A DNA stretch of 7,870 bases from Pseudomonas sp. PGPPP3 (GTDB taxonomy: Bacteria > Pseudomonadota > Gammaproteobacteria > Pseudomonadales > Pseudomonadaceae), in the NCBI GenBank assembly GCA_002256055.1, contig NKIE01000057.1, positions 3,009-10,878 on the forward strand, in the 5' to 3' direction. A program made the position numbers and the translations under genes. Each line of letters opens with the position of its first letter. Position 1 is the stretch's first letter. The notes under the pieces are model-generated. The model had not been told where the DNA came from and ran no database searches. It saw nothing but the letters and a program-made list of their open reading frames with translations. Shown in pieces: positions 1-5,924 of this stretch.

Positions 1-289
1 GCTGGTTGCGTCCAAAGGCGCGGCGGGTGTGACCGGCAGCGGCTTTATCGTGCTGGCGGCGACGCTCTCGGCAGTCGGCACCTTGCCGGTGGCGGGCTTG
101 GCGCTGATTCTCGGTATCGACCGCTTTATGTCCGAAGCCCGCGCCCTGACAAACCTGATCGGCAACGGCGTGGCCACCGTGGTGGTAGCCAAGTGGTGCA
201 AGCAGCTGGATGAAACCGCCCTGCACAACGAACTGGGCAACGGCCCAGCGCCCGTCGTGGCGCCTCAGGCGACGCGCACCTTGGCGTAA
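1..289 (+). CDS. dctA: C4-dicarboxylate transport protein DctA, C-terminal part (5' end outside window)
   Basis: The reading frame is already open at base 2 and ends at the TAA at 287-289, giving the last 95 residues of a protein normally about 440 long. It is the C-terminus of a dicarboxylate/amino acid:cation symporter (SDF family), which imports succinate, fumarate and malate across the inner membrane with cations. The segment [20 protein letters not shown] (visible residues 4-23) and the stretch from [10 protein letters not shown] to NLIGNGVAT (39-59) match the last transport-core helices of E. coli DctA as I remember it almost residue for residue; the D-R-F and N-x-x-G-N positions belong to the substrate and cation site of helix 8. 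The tail is short and hydrophilic, as expected for the cytoplasmic end. The GTG at 29 is an internal valine, not a start. An intrinsic terminator follows 16 bases later, so the downstream catabolic genes are probably a separate unit. Confidence 0.95.
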   Translation, partial: LVASKGAAGVTGSGFIVLAATLSAVGTLPVAGLALILGIDRFMSEARALTNLIGNGVATVVVAKWCKQLDETALHNELGNGPAPVVAPQATRTLA

Positions 290-304
290 GCCTAGGTGGT
301 TGAG

Positions 305-333
305 AAAAGCCCGTCCTGGTGACGGGCTTTTTT
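305..333 (+). terminator. Intrinsic terminator of dctA
   Basis: Perfect 11-bp stem: AAAAGCCCGTC (305-315), loop CTGGT (316-320), GACGGGCTTTT (321-331), with the T-run continuing to 333. It lies 16 bases after the dctA stop codon. Confidence 0.93.
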
Positions 334-348
334 GTCTTTGCAGTTTGA

Positions 349-365
349 TCGATTGAGTCAATCGA
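349..365. promoter_or_regulatory. 17-bp palindrome, candidate operator upstream of the acyl-CoA dehydrogenase operon
   Basis: TCGATTGAGTCAATCGA is a perfect 8-bp inverted repeat around a central G, in the 116-base gap between the dctA terminator and the acyl-CoA dehydrogenase start. A weak sigma70-like pair, TTGAGT (353-358) and TATGGG (375-380) with 16 bp between, would place the palindrome over the -35 box. The motif GAGCCTG after it recurs at 386-392, giving an imperfect direct repeat about 22 bases apart. It does not resemble the PsrA site (GAAAC-type arms). No regulator gene adjoins it in the window, so its partner is unknown. Confidence 0.4.
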
Positions 366-392
366 GCCTGAGCGTATGGGTCATTGAGCCTG

Positions 393-407
393 GGCGGCCG
401 CGCCGCC
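393..407 (+). other. GC-rich hairpin in the acyl-CoA dehydrogenase leader
   Basis: GGCGGC (393-398) and GCCGCC (402-407) form a 6-bp all-GC stem with a 3-base loop, about 29 bases before the ribosome binding site. There is no T-run after it, so it is not a terminator. It may shape the leader RNA or mean nothing in DNA this GC-rich. Confidence 0.25.
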
Positions 408-449
408 TACTCTGGTCGGACGCCTCAACCCTGCCAGGAGCTGCCGCCC

Positions 450-1589
450 ATGCAACGCATTCACTTCGAAACCGAACACAACATGTTCCGCGAGTCGTTC
501 CGCGCCTTTCTGCAAAAGGAAGTGGTGCCGCACCAGGACGCTTGGGAAGAGGCCGGCGTGGTTAGCCGCGAGGTGTGGAAGAAGGCCGGTGAAATGGGTT
601 TTCTGCTGCCCTGGGCTGATGAGGAGTACGGCGGCAGCGGTCTGAAGGATTTCCGCTACGAGCAGATCATGTGTGAGGAGCTGGCCAACATTAACGAGGC
701 CGGCTTTATGCTGCCGCTGCACTCGGCGCTGTGTGGCCCTTACATCACCGAATACGGCAATGCCGAGCAGAAAGCGCGACTGCTGCCGGGCATCATCAGC
801 GGCGAGATTATCTTGGCTGTAGCCATGACTGAACCGAGCGCTGGCTCCGACCTGGCGGGTATGCGTACCACGGCGGTGGACAAGGGCGATCACTATGAGC
901 TGAACGGCTCCAAGGTGTTTATCTCCAACGGCATCCTCGCCGATGTGGTCATCGTTGCGGCCAAGACTGATCCTGCCAACAAACACGCCATGGGCCTGTT
1001 TCTGGTGGAGCGCGGCATGGCCGGCTTCGAGCGCGGTACGCCGCTGAAAAAGCTCGGCATGAAGAGCCAGGACACTGCCGAATTGTTCTTCACCAACGTC
1101 AAGGTGCCGAAAGCCAATGTGCTCGGTGATGCCAAGGGCGGCTTCTTCTACCTGATGAACATGCTCGCCCAGGAACGCCTGACCAACGCCTGTGGCGCAG
1201 TGGGTGGTGCCGAGGCGGCGTTGCAGGTGACCATCGACTATGTGAAGGAGCGCAAGGCGTTTGATCGGCCGATTTCCCACTTCCAGAACACCCGCTTCAA
1301 ACTGGCCGAGATGCGCACCCAGATCGACGTGGCCCAGGTGTTTGTCGACCGCTGCGTGATGGACCACAACCAGAAGAAACTCAGCCCGGAAGTGGCCGCC
1401 GAGGCCAAACTGTTTACAACCGAGCTGCTTGGCAAAGTGGTTGATGAAGGCGTGCAATTGCACGGCGGCTGGGGCTATATGTGGGAGTACCCGATCTGCA
1501 AGATGTACGCGAACGCACGTATCCAGCGCATCTTCGCCGGCACCTCGGAGATCATGAAAGAGATCATCAGCCGTGGCATGAAGCTCTGA
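450..1589 (+). CDS. Acyl-CoA dehydrogenase, long-chain (LCAD-like) type
   Basis: A 379-residue FAD flavoprotein that would make the 2,3-enoyl-CoA in the first step of beta-oxidation and pass electrons to ETF. The order is an N-terminal helical domain (about 1-120), beta domain (about 121-235) with the family signature AMTEPSAGSDLAG (125-137), and C-terminal helical domain with QLHGGWGYMWEYPICKMYAN (336-355). The usual catalytic glutamate of MCAD/SCAD, in the E of EGTSEI, is replaced here by alanine (A363 in FAGTSEIMKE). Instead E242 in AQERLTNA aligns with the glutamate used by mammalian long-chain and isovaleryl-CoA dehydrogenases, so the enzyme should be active and of that subclass. The start is ATG 450, with AGGAG (436-440) nine bases upstream; an in-frame TTG at 384 has no such site and would add 22 atypical residues. 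It is first of three same-strand genes with synthetase and racemase-like partners. The exact substrate is not readable from sequence. Confidence 0.93.
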   Translation: MQRIHFETEHNMFRESFRAFLQKEVVPHQDAWEEAGVVSREVWKKAGEMGFLLPWADEEYGGSGLKDFRYEQIMCEELANINEAGFMLPLHSALCGPYITEYGNAEQKARLLPGIISGEIILAVAMTEPSAGSDLAGMRTTAVDKGDHYELNGSKVFISNGILADVVIVAAKTDPANKHAMGLFLVERGMAGFERGTPLKKLGMKSQDTAELFFTNVKVPKANVLGDAKGGFFYLMNMLAQERLTNACGAVGGAEAALQVTIDYVKERKAFDRPISHFQNTRFKLAEMRTQIDVAQVFVDRCVMDHNQKKLSPEVAAEAKLFTTELLGKVVDEGVQLHGGWGYMWEYPICKMYANARIQRIFAGTSEIMKEIISRGMKL

Positions 1590-1627
1590 TTGGCGCGGCT
1601 CTGATGATTCTTGTGACACCGCCACAT

Positions 1628-1635
1628 AACAACAA
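1628..1635 (+). promoter_or_regulatory. Putative Hfq/Crc catabolite-repression motif (AACAACAA)
   Basis: AACAACAA is an exact match to the AAnAAnAA A-rich motif that Hfq binds together with Crc in Pseudomonas to block translation. It sits one base upstream of the AGGAG ribosome site (1637-1641) of the acyl-CoA synthetase, the usual place for a working site. This predicts lower synthetase translation on preferred carbon sources. Comparable motifs are not visible before the first and third genes of the set. Confidence 0.6.
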
Positions 1636-1646
1636 CAGGAGCGGGC

Positions 1647-3284
1647 ATGAAGGTTCAATTGCCGTTACAACAGTTTGCCCATTGGCTGACTGTGCAACCC
1701 GATGCGGTCTGGCTGCGTCAGCCGATTAATGGCCAGTGGCACGATCTGACCTGGCGTCAGGTCGACGATCAGGCCCGGCGTCTGGCCAGTGCCTTGCTGG
1801 CGCTGGGCTGCGCGCCAGGGGATCGGGTGGCGCTGCTGTCGAAGAACTGCGCCGAGTGGTTTATCAGCGACCTGGCAATCATGATGGCCGGCCTGGTCAG
1901 CGTGCCGCTGTACCCGCTGCAGTCGGCCGAGAGCATTGCCTATGTGCTGGAGCATGCGCAGTGCAAGGTGATCCTGCTCGGTAAGCTGGATGATGCCGAC
2001 AAGCTGGAGGCGGGGATCGGCGCGCAACTGACGCGCATTGCTCTGCCATATCCAACCCTGGCCTGCGCTCATGAATGGCACAGCCTGCTTGCCCGCCATG
2101 CACCCTTGCAAACCCTGGCAGAGCAGCAGCCTGAGCAGGTGCTGACCCTGGTGTACACCTCCGGCACCACCGGTAACCCCAAGGGCGTGATGCTGTCGGT
2201 GCAGGCGATGGCCTATACCTCGGCCAATGCCTGCGCGGAACTGTGCATGAGTCCGCAGGATCGGTTCTTTTCCTTTCTGCCGCTGTCCCATGTGGCCGAG
2301 CGGTTTATGGTCGAGTTCAACAGCTTGTACTGTGGCGCGCCGGTGGCTTTTGTCGAGTCGATGGAGAGCTTTGCTAGCGATTTGCGTCACGTCCGGCCGA
2401 CGGTGTTTTTCGCCGTGCCGCGGCTGTGGACGCGTTTTCAGCAAGGCGTGCTGGAGAAATTACCCCAGGCCAAACTGGCGCGGCTGCTGCGCATTCCGCT
2501 GCTGGGCGGGTTGGTGGCACGCAAGATCCGCCGCGGCCTGGGACTGGATCAGGCACGCGTGATGATCTCCGGTGCGGCGGCGATTTCCCGTGGGCTGCTC
2601 GACTGGTATCAGGCTATCGGTCTGACCCTCTGCGAAGGCTACGGGATGAGTGAAAACGTCGCCTATGGCTGCTTCAATCGGCCTGGACAGGTGCGCTTTG
2701 GCACCGTTGGCCGGGCAATGCCGGGGCTGGAGGTGCGCATTGCCGAGGATGGCGAAATTCTGTTTCGTAGCCCGACGCTGATGCTGGGCTATTACTTGGA
2801 CCCGGAGAAAACCGCCGAGACCTTGAAGGATGGCTGGCTGCACACCGGTGACAAGGGTGAGCTGGACAGCGACGGCTACCTGCGTATTACCGGCCGGGTG
2901 AAAGACATCTTCAAAACCAGCAAGGGCAAGTACGTGGCGCCGGCGCCGATTGAGGGTGAGATCGCCAAGAACAGCCATGTGGAGCAGGTCTGCCTAATGG
3001 GCAGCAACCTGGATCAGCCGCTGGCGCTGATTGAACTCTCGCCCGCAGCGCGTCTGTTGTCTGCCGAACAGGTCAGCACCGAGTTGCAGGCCACCCTGGC
3101 CCACCTCAATACGCAGCTGCAACCCCATGAGCGCATCAGCCATTTCGTCCTGGTGCGCGAGCCGTGGACGGTGGACAACGGCTGCATGACACCCACCATG
3201 AAGATCCGCCGCAATGTGCTGGAGGCGCGCTATGCCGAGTTGGTCGCGGCACTGCCAGCGCGCCAACCGCTGGTCTGGGAGTAA
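1647..3284 (+). CDS. Long-chain-type fatty acyl-CoA synthetase (AMP-forming)
   Basis: A 545-residue member of the adenylate-forming enzyme superfamily that would activate a carboxylic acid to its CoA thioester with ATP, via an acyl-AMP. Motifs in order are the phosphate loop YTSGTTGNPKG (170-180), FLPLSHVAERF (210-220), the adenine-site motif GYGMSEN (331-337), GWLHTGDKGELDSDGYLRIT (396-415) with the ribose-binding D402 and R417, KTSKGKYVAPAPIE (423-436), and K519 in TPTMKIRR as the probable adenylation lysine. The KTSKGKYVAP block places it with the long-chain (FAA1/COG1022-like) group rather than acetyl- or benzoyl-CoA ligases. There is no signal peptide; it is expected to be cytoplasmic or loosely membrane-associated. 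The start is ATG 1647, with AGGAG (1637-1641) five bases before it. It lies 57 bases after the dehydrogenase and 81 before the racemase-like gene. Chain length and branching preference cannot be told from sequence. Confidence 0.93.
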   Translation: MKVQLPLQQFAHWLTVQPDAVWLRQPINGQWHDLTWRQVDDQARRLASALLALGCAPGDRVALLSKNCAEWFISDLAIMMAGLVSVPLYPLQSAESIAYVLEHAQCKVILLGKLDDADKLEAGIGAQLTRIALPYPTLACAHEWHSLLARHAPLQTLAEQQPEQVLTLVYTSGTTGNPKGVMLSVQAMAYTSANACAELCMSPQDRFFSFLPLSHVAERFMVEFNSLYCGAPVAFVESMESFASDLRHVRPTVFFAVPRLWTRFQQGVLEKLPQAKLARLLRIPLLGGLVARKIRRGLGLDQARVMISGAAAISRGLLDWYQAIGLTLCEGYGMSENVAYGCFNRPGQVRFGTVGRAMPGLEVRIAEDGEILFRSPTLMLGYYLDPEKTAETLKDGWLHTGDKGELDSDGYLRITGRVKDIFKTSKGKYVAPAPIEGEIAKNSHVEQVCLMGSNLDQPLALIELSPAARLLSAEQVSTELQATLAHLNTQLQPHERISHFVLVREPWTVDNGCMTPTMKIRRNVLEARYAELVAALPARQPLVWE

Positions 3285-3295
3285 TTTAACGTCGC

Positions 3296-3314
3296 TCCCG
3301 GATGTAATCCGGGA
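3296..3314. repeat. REP-like hairpin between the synthetase and racemase-like genes
   Basis: TCCCGGAT (3296-3303) and ATCCGGGA (3307-3314) form a perfect 8-bp stem with a 3-base loop. It resembles the short CCCGGAT...ATCCGGG repeats common between genes in some pseudomonads (from memory). No T-run follows, so read-through into the third gene is expected; it could instead protect the upstream message end or lower downstream expression. Confidence 0.45.
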
Positions 3315-3365
3315 ACAGGGCCCGGGCATGCGCCTGGCCAACTCAACTATTTGTTAGGAGTCACC

Positions 3366-4547
3366 ATGTCGGGCCCGTTGTCATCGTTGAAAGTGCTGGA
3401 TTTCTCCACCTTGCTGCCGGGGCCGTTTGCCTCGCTGCTGTTGGCGGATATGGGCGCGGACGTGCTGCGCATCGAGTCGCCGACGCGCATGGACCTGGTG
3501 CGGGTGCTGCCACCCCATGCGGACGGGGTGTCGGCCAGCCACGCTTACCTCAATCGCAACAAGCGTTGCATGGCCCTGGACCTGAAAAAGCCCGAGGCGG
3601 TCGAGCTGGTCAAACGCTTGGTGCTCAATTACGACATCGTGCTGGAGCAGTTTCGTCCAGGGGTGATGGACAAACTTGGCGTCGGTTACGCAGCGCTCAA
3701 GGCGATCAACCCCAAGCTGATCTACGTGTCGATCACCGGTTATGGCCAGACCGGGCCGTACAAGGACCGCGCCGGCCATGACCTCAATTATCTGGCCGTC
3801 GCCGGCCTGGCCAGTTACACCGGGCGCCGTGATACCGGGCCGCTGCCGCTGGGTATTCAGGCGGCTGACATTGCCGGTGGCTCCCTGCATGGGGTGATGG
3901 GCTTGCTCGCTGCGGTGATCCAGCGGCAAGTGACGGGGGAAGGGCAGCAGGTGGATATCAGCATGACCGACTGCGCCTTTAGCCTGCACGCCATGGCTGG
4001 CGCAGGCTACCTGGCCTGCGGGGTGGAGCCTGAGATGGAGAATCAGGCGCTGAACGGCGGCAGTTTTTACGACTATTACCGCACGCGCGATGGGCGCTGG
4101 TTTTCGGTGGGCAGCCTGGAACCGCAATTTATGCAGCAGCTGTGTGCGGCCATTGGCCGCCCGGAACTGGCGGCTCGCGGTTTGAATCAGCAGCCGGAGG
4201 TGCAGCAAGCTCTCAAGCGGGAAATTCAGCTGGAGTTCGAACTGCGCGATTTTGCCGAGTGGCGCGAGGTGTTTGCCGCCCTGGATGCCTGTGTCGAACC
4301 GTTGCTGCCGCTGTCCGAAGCGGTCGAGCATCCACAGATTCAGGCCCGCGAGCTGGTGGTGGATGTGCCGCGCGAAGGCAAAACGCCGCAACGGCAGATT
4401 GCTTGTCCGATCAAGTTCTCTGCAGGTTTGCCGGCGCCGCGGCATGTCGGTGCGCCGGTTGGAGCTCACAGTGTTGAGGTGCTGCAGGGGCTGGGTTATT
4501 CCAGCGAGCAGATTGAGGCGCTCAAAGCCGCCAAGGTGATTGGCTAA
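3366..4547 (+). CDS. CaiB/BaiF superfamily protein, probable alpha-methylacyl-CoA racemase
   Basis: A 393-residue protein of the class III CoA-transferase fold (interlocked dimers). The N-terminus GPLSSLKVLDFSTLLPGPFA and the LADMGADVLRIESP block are typical of the whole superfamily. It also keeps the set tested in M. tuberculosis alpha-methylacyl-CoA racemase (MCR): R97 in FRPGV (MCR R91), H138 in AGHDLNYLA (H126), D168 in QAADIAGGS (D156) and E252 in LEPQF (E241); the GGSFYDYY context (231-238) matches too. That favours epimerising 2-methylacyl-CoA between R and S forms. D168 is also the position that carries the acyl group in true CoA-transferases, so transfer between CoA esters remains possible. 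The start is ATG 3366, with AGGAG (3356-3360) five bases upstream; the in-frame TTG at 3351 would lie before the ribosome site and is rejected. Third gene of the set; its stop abuts that of sprT. Superfamily certain, reaction fairly likely. Confidence 0.85.
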   Translation: MSGPLSSLKVLDFSTLLPGPFASLLLADMGADVLRIESPTRMDLVRVLPPHADGVSASHAYLNRNKRCMALDLKKPEAVELVKRLVLNYDIVLEQFRPGVMDKLGVGYAALKAINPKLIYVSITGYGQTGPYKDRAGHDLNYLAVAGLASYTGRRDTGPLPLGIQAADIAGGSLHGVMGLLAAVIQRQVTGEGQQVDISMTDCAFSLHAMAGAGYLACGVEPEMENQALNGGSFYDYYRTRDGRWFSVGSLEPQFMQQLCAAIGRPELAARGLNQQPEVQQALKREIQLEFELRDFAEWREVFAALDACVEPLLPLSEAVEHPQIQARELVVDVPREGKTPQRQIACPIKFSAGLPAPRHVGAPVGAHSVEVLQGLGYSSEQIEALKAAKVIG

Positions 4548-5042
4548 TTACTCGCGATGCTGTTGGCCGCTAAACACCAGCGTCGCTCGGCAGCGTCGGC
4601 ACAGGTAGCGCCGGCCTTTGCCTACTAACGTGTGGCGCTGGGCGCTGAAGGCGAAATCCTGCTCAGGGCACTGGCAGCGATAGATGTAGCGCAACGCGGT
4701 ACGTCGCTGCACCGCATAGGTGTGGCAACGATGGGGCGGTAGCTCGTAGACGCCACGCATGATCAGTTGCCATTCCTCGCCGTGGGGCTGGATGCCAGAG
4801 CCGAACATCTGGTGGGCAATCAAGTGGGCCACTTCATGGGCCACCGTCTGCTCAAGAAAATGCGCGTGGTTTTCCCGGTACAGCTGTGGGTTGAAGCGCA
4901 GCAGGTTCTCGTGCAGATGGGCCACGCCGGCCTTCTGGCCACGCAGTTTGAGGCTGACTTCAGGGCGTTTGAAGGCGCGCTTGAAGAAAGCTTCGGCCTG
5001 CTGATAGCAGGTTTCGATACGTTGGTTGAGCAGGTCAGGCAT
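4548..5042 (-). CDS. sprT: SprT-family zinc metalloprotease-like protein
   Basis: A 164-residue protein, the usual length for bacterial SprT. The metalloprotease signature HEVAH is at 69-73 (zinc ligands H69 and H73, catalytic E70), with a probable third ligand H87 in QPHGEEW. A C-terminal zinc ribbon is formed by C123 and C125 (YRCQC) and C148 and C151 (CRRC). The fold is related to the eukaryotic SPRTN/Spartan protease for DNA-protein crosslinks, but the bacterial protein's substrate is not well defined; in E. coli the name came from an effect on bolA expression. No signal peptide is seen, so it should be cytoplasmic. ATG at 5042-5040 is preceded by GGAG (5049-5052 on the complement) at six bases. 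It ends directly against the stop of the convergent racemase-like gene. Its nearest upstream neighbour on the same strand has a terminator, so it probably has its own promoter in 5043-5097. Confidence 0.92.
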   Translation of the reverse strand: MPDLLNQRIETCYQQAEAFFKRAFKRPEVSLKLRGQKAGVAHLHENLLRFNPQLYRENHAHFLEQTVAHEVAHLIAHQMFGSGIQPHGEEWQLIMRGVYELPPHRCHTYAVQRRTALRYIYRCQCPEQDFAFSAQRHTLVGKGRRYLCRRCRATLVFSGQQHRE

Positions 5043-5097
5043 TCAGGGCTCCGGGATTACGGCAATTATGCCCAAGCCTGCCGCCCACCACAGCCGG

Positions 5098-5129
5098 AAA
5101 ACGACGAAGCCGCCTGTTCGGCGGCTTCG
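5098..5129 (-). terminator. Intrinsic terminator of the Yip1-family gene
   Basis: Read on the minus strand: CGAAGCCGCC (5129-5120), loop GAACA, GGCGGCTTCG (5114-5105), then TCG and a TTTT run (5101-5098). It is a perfect 10-bp stem about 30 bases beyond the Yip1-family stop codon. It separates this gene from sprT. Confidence 0.85.
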
Positions 5130-5158
5130 GGTTGAGTCAGAAATGCGTTGGTGACTCG

Positions 5159-5758
5159 TCAGCTGGTGTAAACCGGGCCGACGCCAAAGCCCCAAAAAAT
5201 CACCGACAGGGCGATCATCGAGACCAGCACCACCAGGCCAACCGCCAGGACCGAGCTGGAAAACAGGAAGCCTTCCTCCGTTGGAATATTCATAAAGGTT
5301 GGGATGCCCACATACAGCAGGTAAACCGTGTAGCAGATTGCTGCGATGCCAACGAACATGGCCAACCACATGTTCGGGTACAGCGCCGCCAGCCCGCCGA
5401 CGAACAGCGGTGTGGCGGTGTAGGCGGCAAATACCACGCTCTGCGCCATGCTCGGTGCCGCGTCGTAGGTGCGTGCCATCCAGTGTACGACGGCTGCCAT
5501 CACGGCAACGCCAGCGAGCATGGCCAGATAGGACATGATGCTGAGTTGCAGGGCACTGGATTCGGTGAGCATCACCGGAGCGCCGTTGCCGACTGTCCAG
5601 CCGACCTTGGTGGTGCCGAGGTAAGCACAAACTGCCGGGATGGCGGCCAGCAGCAGGACGTGGGTGAGATACATGTGGCTGATGCTTTCTTCCTCGCCAC
5701 GGATTTCTTGCCATTCCTCATCGGGATGGGTGAAGAGCCCCCAAACGTGGTGGATCAT
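5159..5758 (-). CDS. Yip1-family five-helix inner-membrane protein
   Basis: A 199-residue polytopic membrane protein. A 29-residue soluble N-terminus (MIHHVWGLFTHPDEEWQEIR...) carries the HPDEEW(Q)EI pattern seen at the start of bacterial Yip1 domain proteins, and five hydrophobic stretches follow: about 30-48, 70-94, 107-125, 130-151 and 167-191. A YDAAPSMAQSVVFAAYTATP segment (98-117) precedes and enters helix 3 and is typical of the family. In eukaryotes Yip1 proteins act in membrane traffic; the bacterial function is unknown, and none should be inferred here. ATG at 5758-5756 follows an ideal AGGAGGT (5771-5765) at six bases, pointing to strong translation. A -10-like TATACT and an inverted repeat lie upstream, and a clear terminator follows, so it is probably its own transcription unit. 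Confidence 0.88.
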   Translation of the reverse strand: MIHHVWGLFTHPDEEWQEIRGEEESISHMYLTHVLLLAAIPAVCAYLGTTKVGWTVGNGAPVMLTESSALQLSIMSYLAMLAGVAVMAAVVHWMARTYDAAPSMAQSVVFAAYTATPLFVGGLAALYPNMWLAMFVGIAAICYTVYLLYVGIPTFMNIPTEEGFLFSSSVLAVGLVVLVSMIALSVIFWGFGVGPVYTS

Positions 5759-5802
5759 GTCGACACCTCCTCTTTTCTTATGGCGATCGCCCCGGACGAA
5801 CG

Positions 5803-5830
5803 CCTGGTGCGCGTGAGCAGCGTCACCAGG
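5803..5830 (-). promoter_or_regulatory. Leader stem-loop of the Yip1-family gene
   Basis: CCTGGTG (5803-5809) and CACCAGG (5824-5830) are perfect 7-bp arms with a 14-base loop, and a bulged extension of the stem is possible. If transcription starts near 5856, this hairpin lies in the untranslated leader, about 45 bases before the start codon. A 10-bp palindrome GGCGATCGCC (5782-5791) lies between it and the ribosome site. Confidence 0.4.
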
Positions 5831-5846
5831 TGTCAGGCCGAATCTA

Positions 5847-5868
5847 TGCGACCGTATGTCGCAGTATA
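5847..5868 (-). promoter_or_regulatory. Candidate -10 box with inverted repeat upstream of the Yip1-family gene
   Basis: On the minus strand TATACT (5868-5863) is a good -10 hexamer. No good -35 is found 17 bases upstream, so any promoter would be weak or activator-dependent. Directly downstream, TGCGAC (5847-5852) and GTCGCA (5858-5863) form a 6-5-6 inverted repeat that would cover the transcription start, where a repressor might sit. Confidence 0.35.
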
Positions 5869-5924
5869 GGTGCGGGTTTTCGCCCTCGTGGGGCGGTGCT
5901 TTAGAGCAAATTGGCCTCTGAAAT

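Noticed and set aside
384..449. Upstream TTG start for the acyl-CoA dehydrogenase
   Set aside because: No ribosome site precedes it and the extra 22 residues do not resemble family N-termini; ATG 450 has AGGAG at nine bases.
381..1658. Minus-strand open frame of 425 codons across the acyl-CoA dehydrogenase
   Set aside because: It is the antisense of a gene with clear family motifs; GC-rich codon use keeps such frames open. It has no ribosome site and its translation is unlike any family I know.
3351..3365. Upstream TTG start for the racemase-like gene
   Set aside because: It lies before the AGGAG that serves ATG 3366, and the family N-terminus begins at SGPLSSLKVL.
3381..4469. Minus-strand open frame of 362 codons across the racemase-like gene
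   Set aside because: Antisense shadow of a gene with complete active-site residues; low-complexity Arg/His/Gln-rich translation.
5043..5714. Minus-strand open frame of 223 codons overlapping the Yip1-family gene
   Set aside because: Out-of-frame shadow. The Yip1 frame has an ideal ribosome site and five clear membrane segments, and this one has neither.
5782..5791. GGCGATCGCC as a cyanobacterial HIP1-type repeat
   Set aside because: One copy only, and every gene in the window points to a gammaproteobacterium; a 10-bp palindrome alone is not enough.
5132..5869. Plus-strand open frame of 245 codons opposite the Yip1-family gene
   Set aside because: Antisense shadow, highly polar and His/Gln-rich translation with no motif.
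5881..5895. CGCCC/GGGCG hairpin after the J-domain gene as its terminator
   Set aside because: The stem has 5 bp and on the minus strand it is followed by GAAAACC rather than a T-run. It may be a weak or Rho-assisted end, but there is no intrinsic terminator here.
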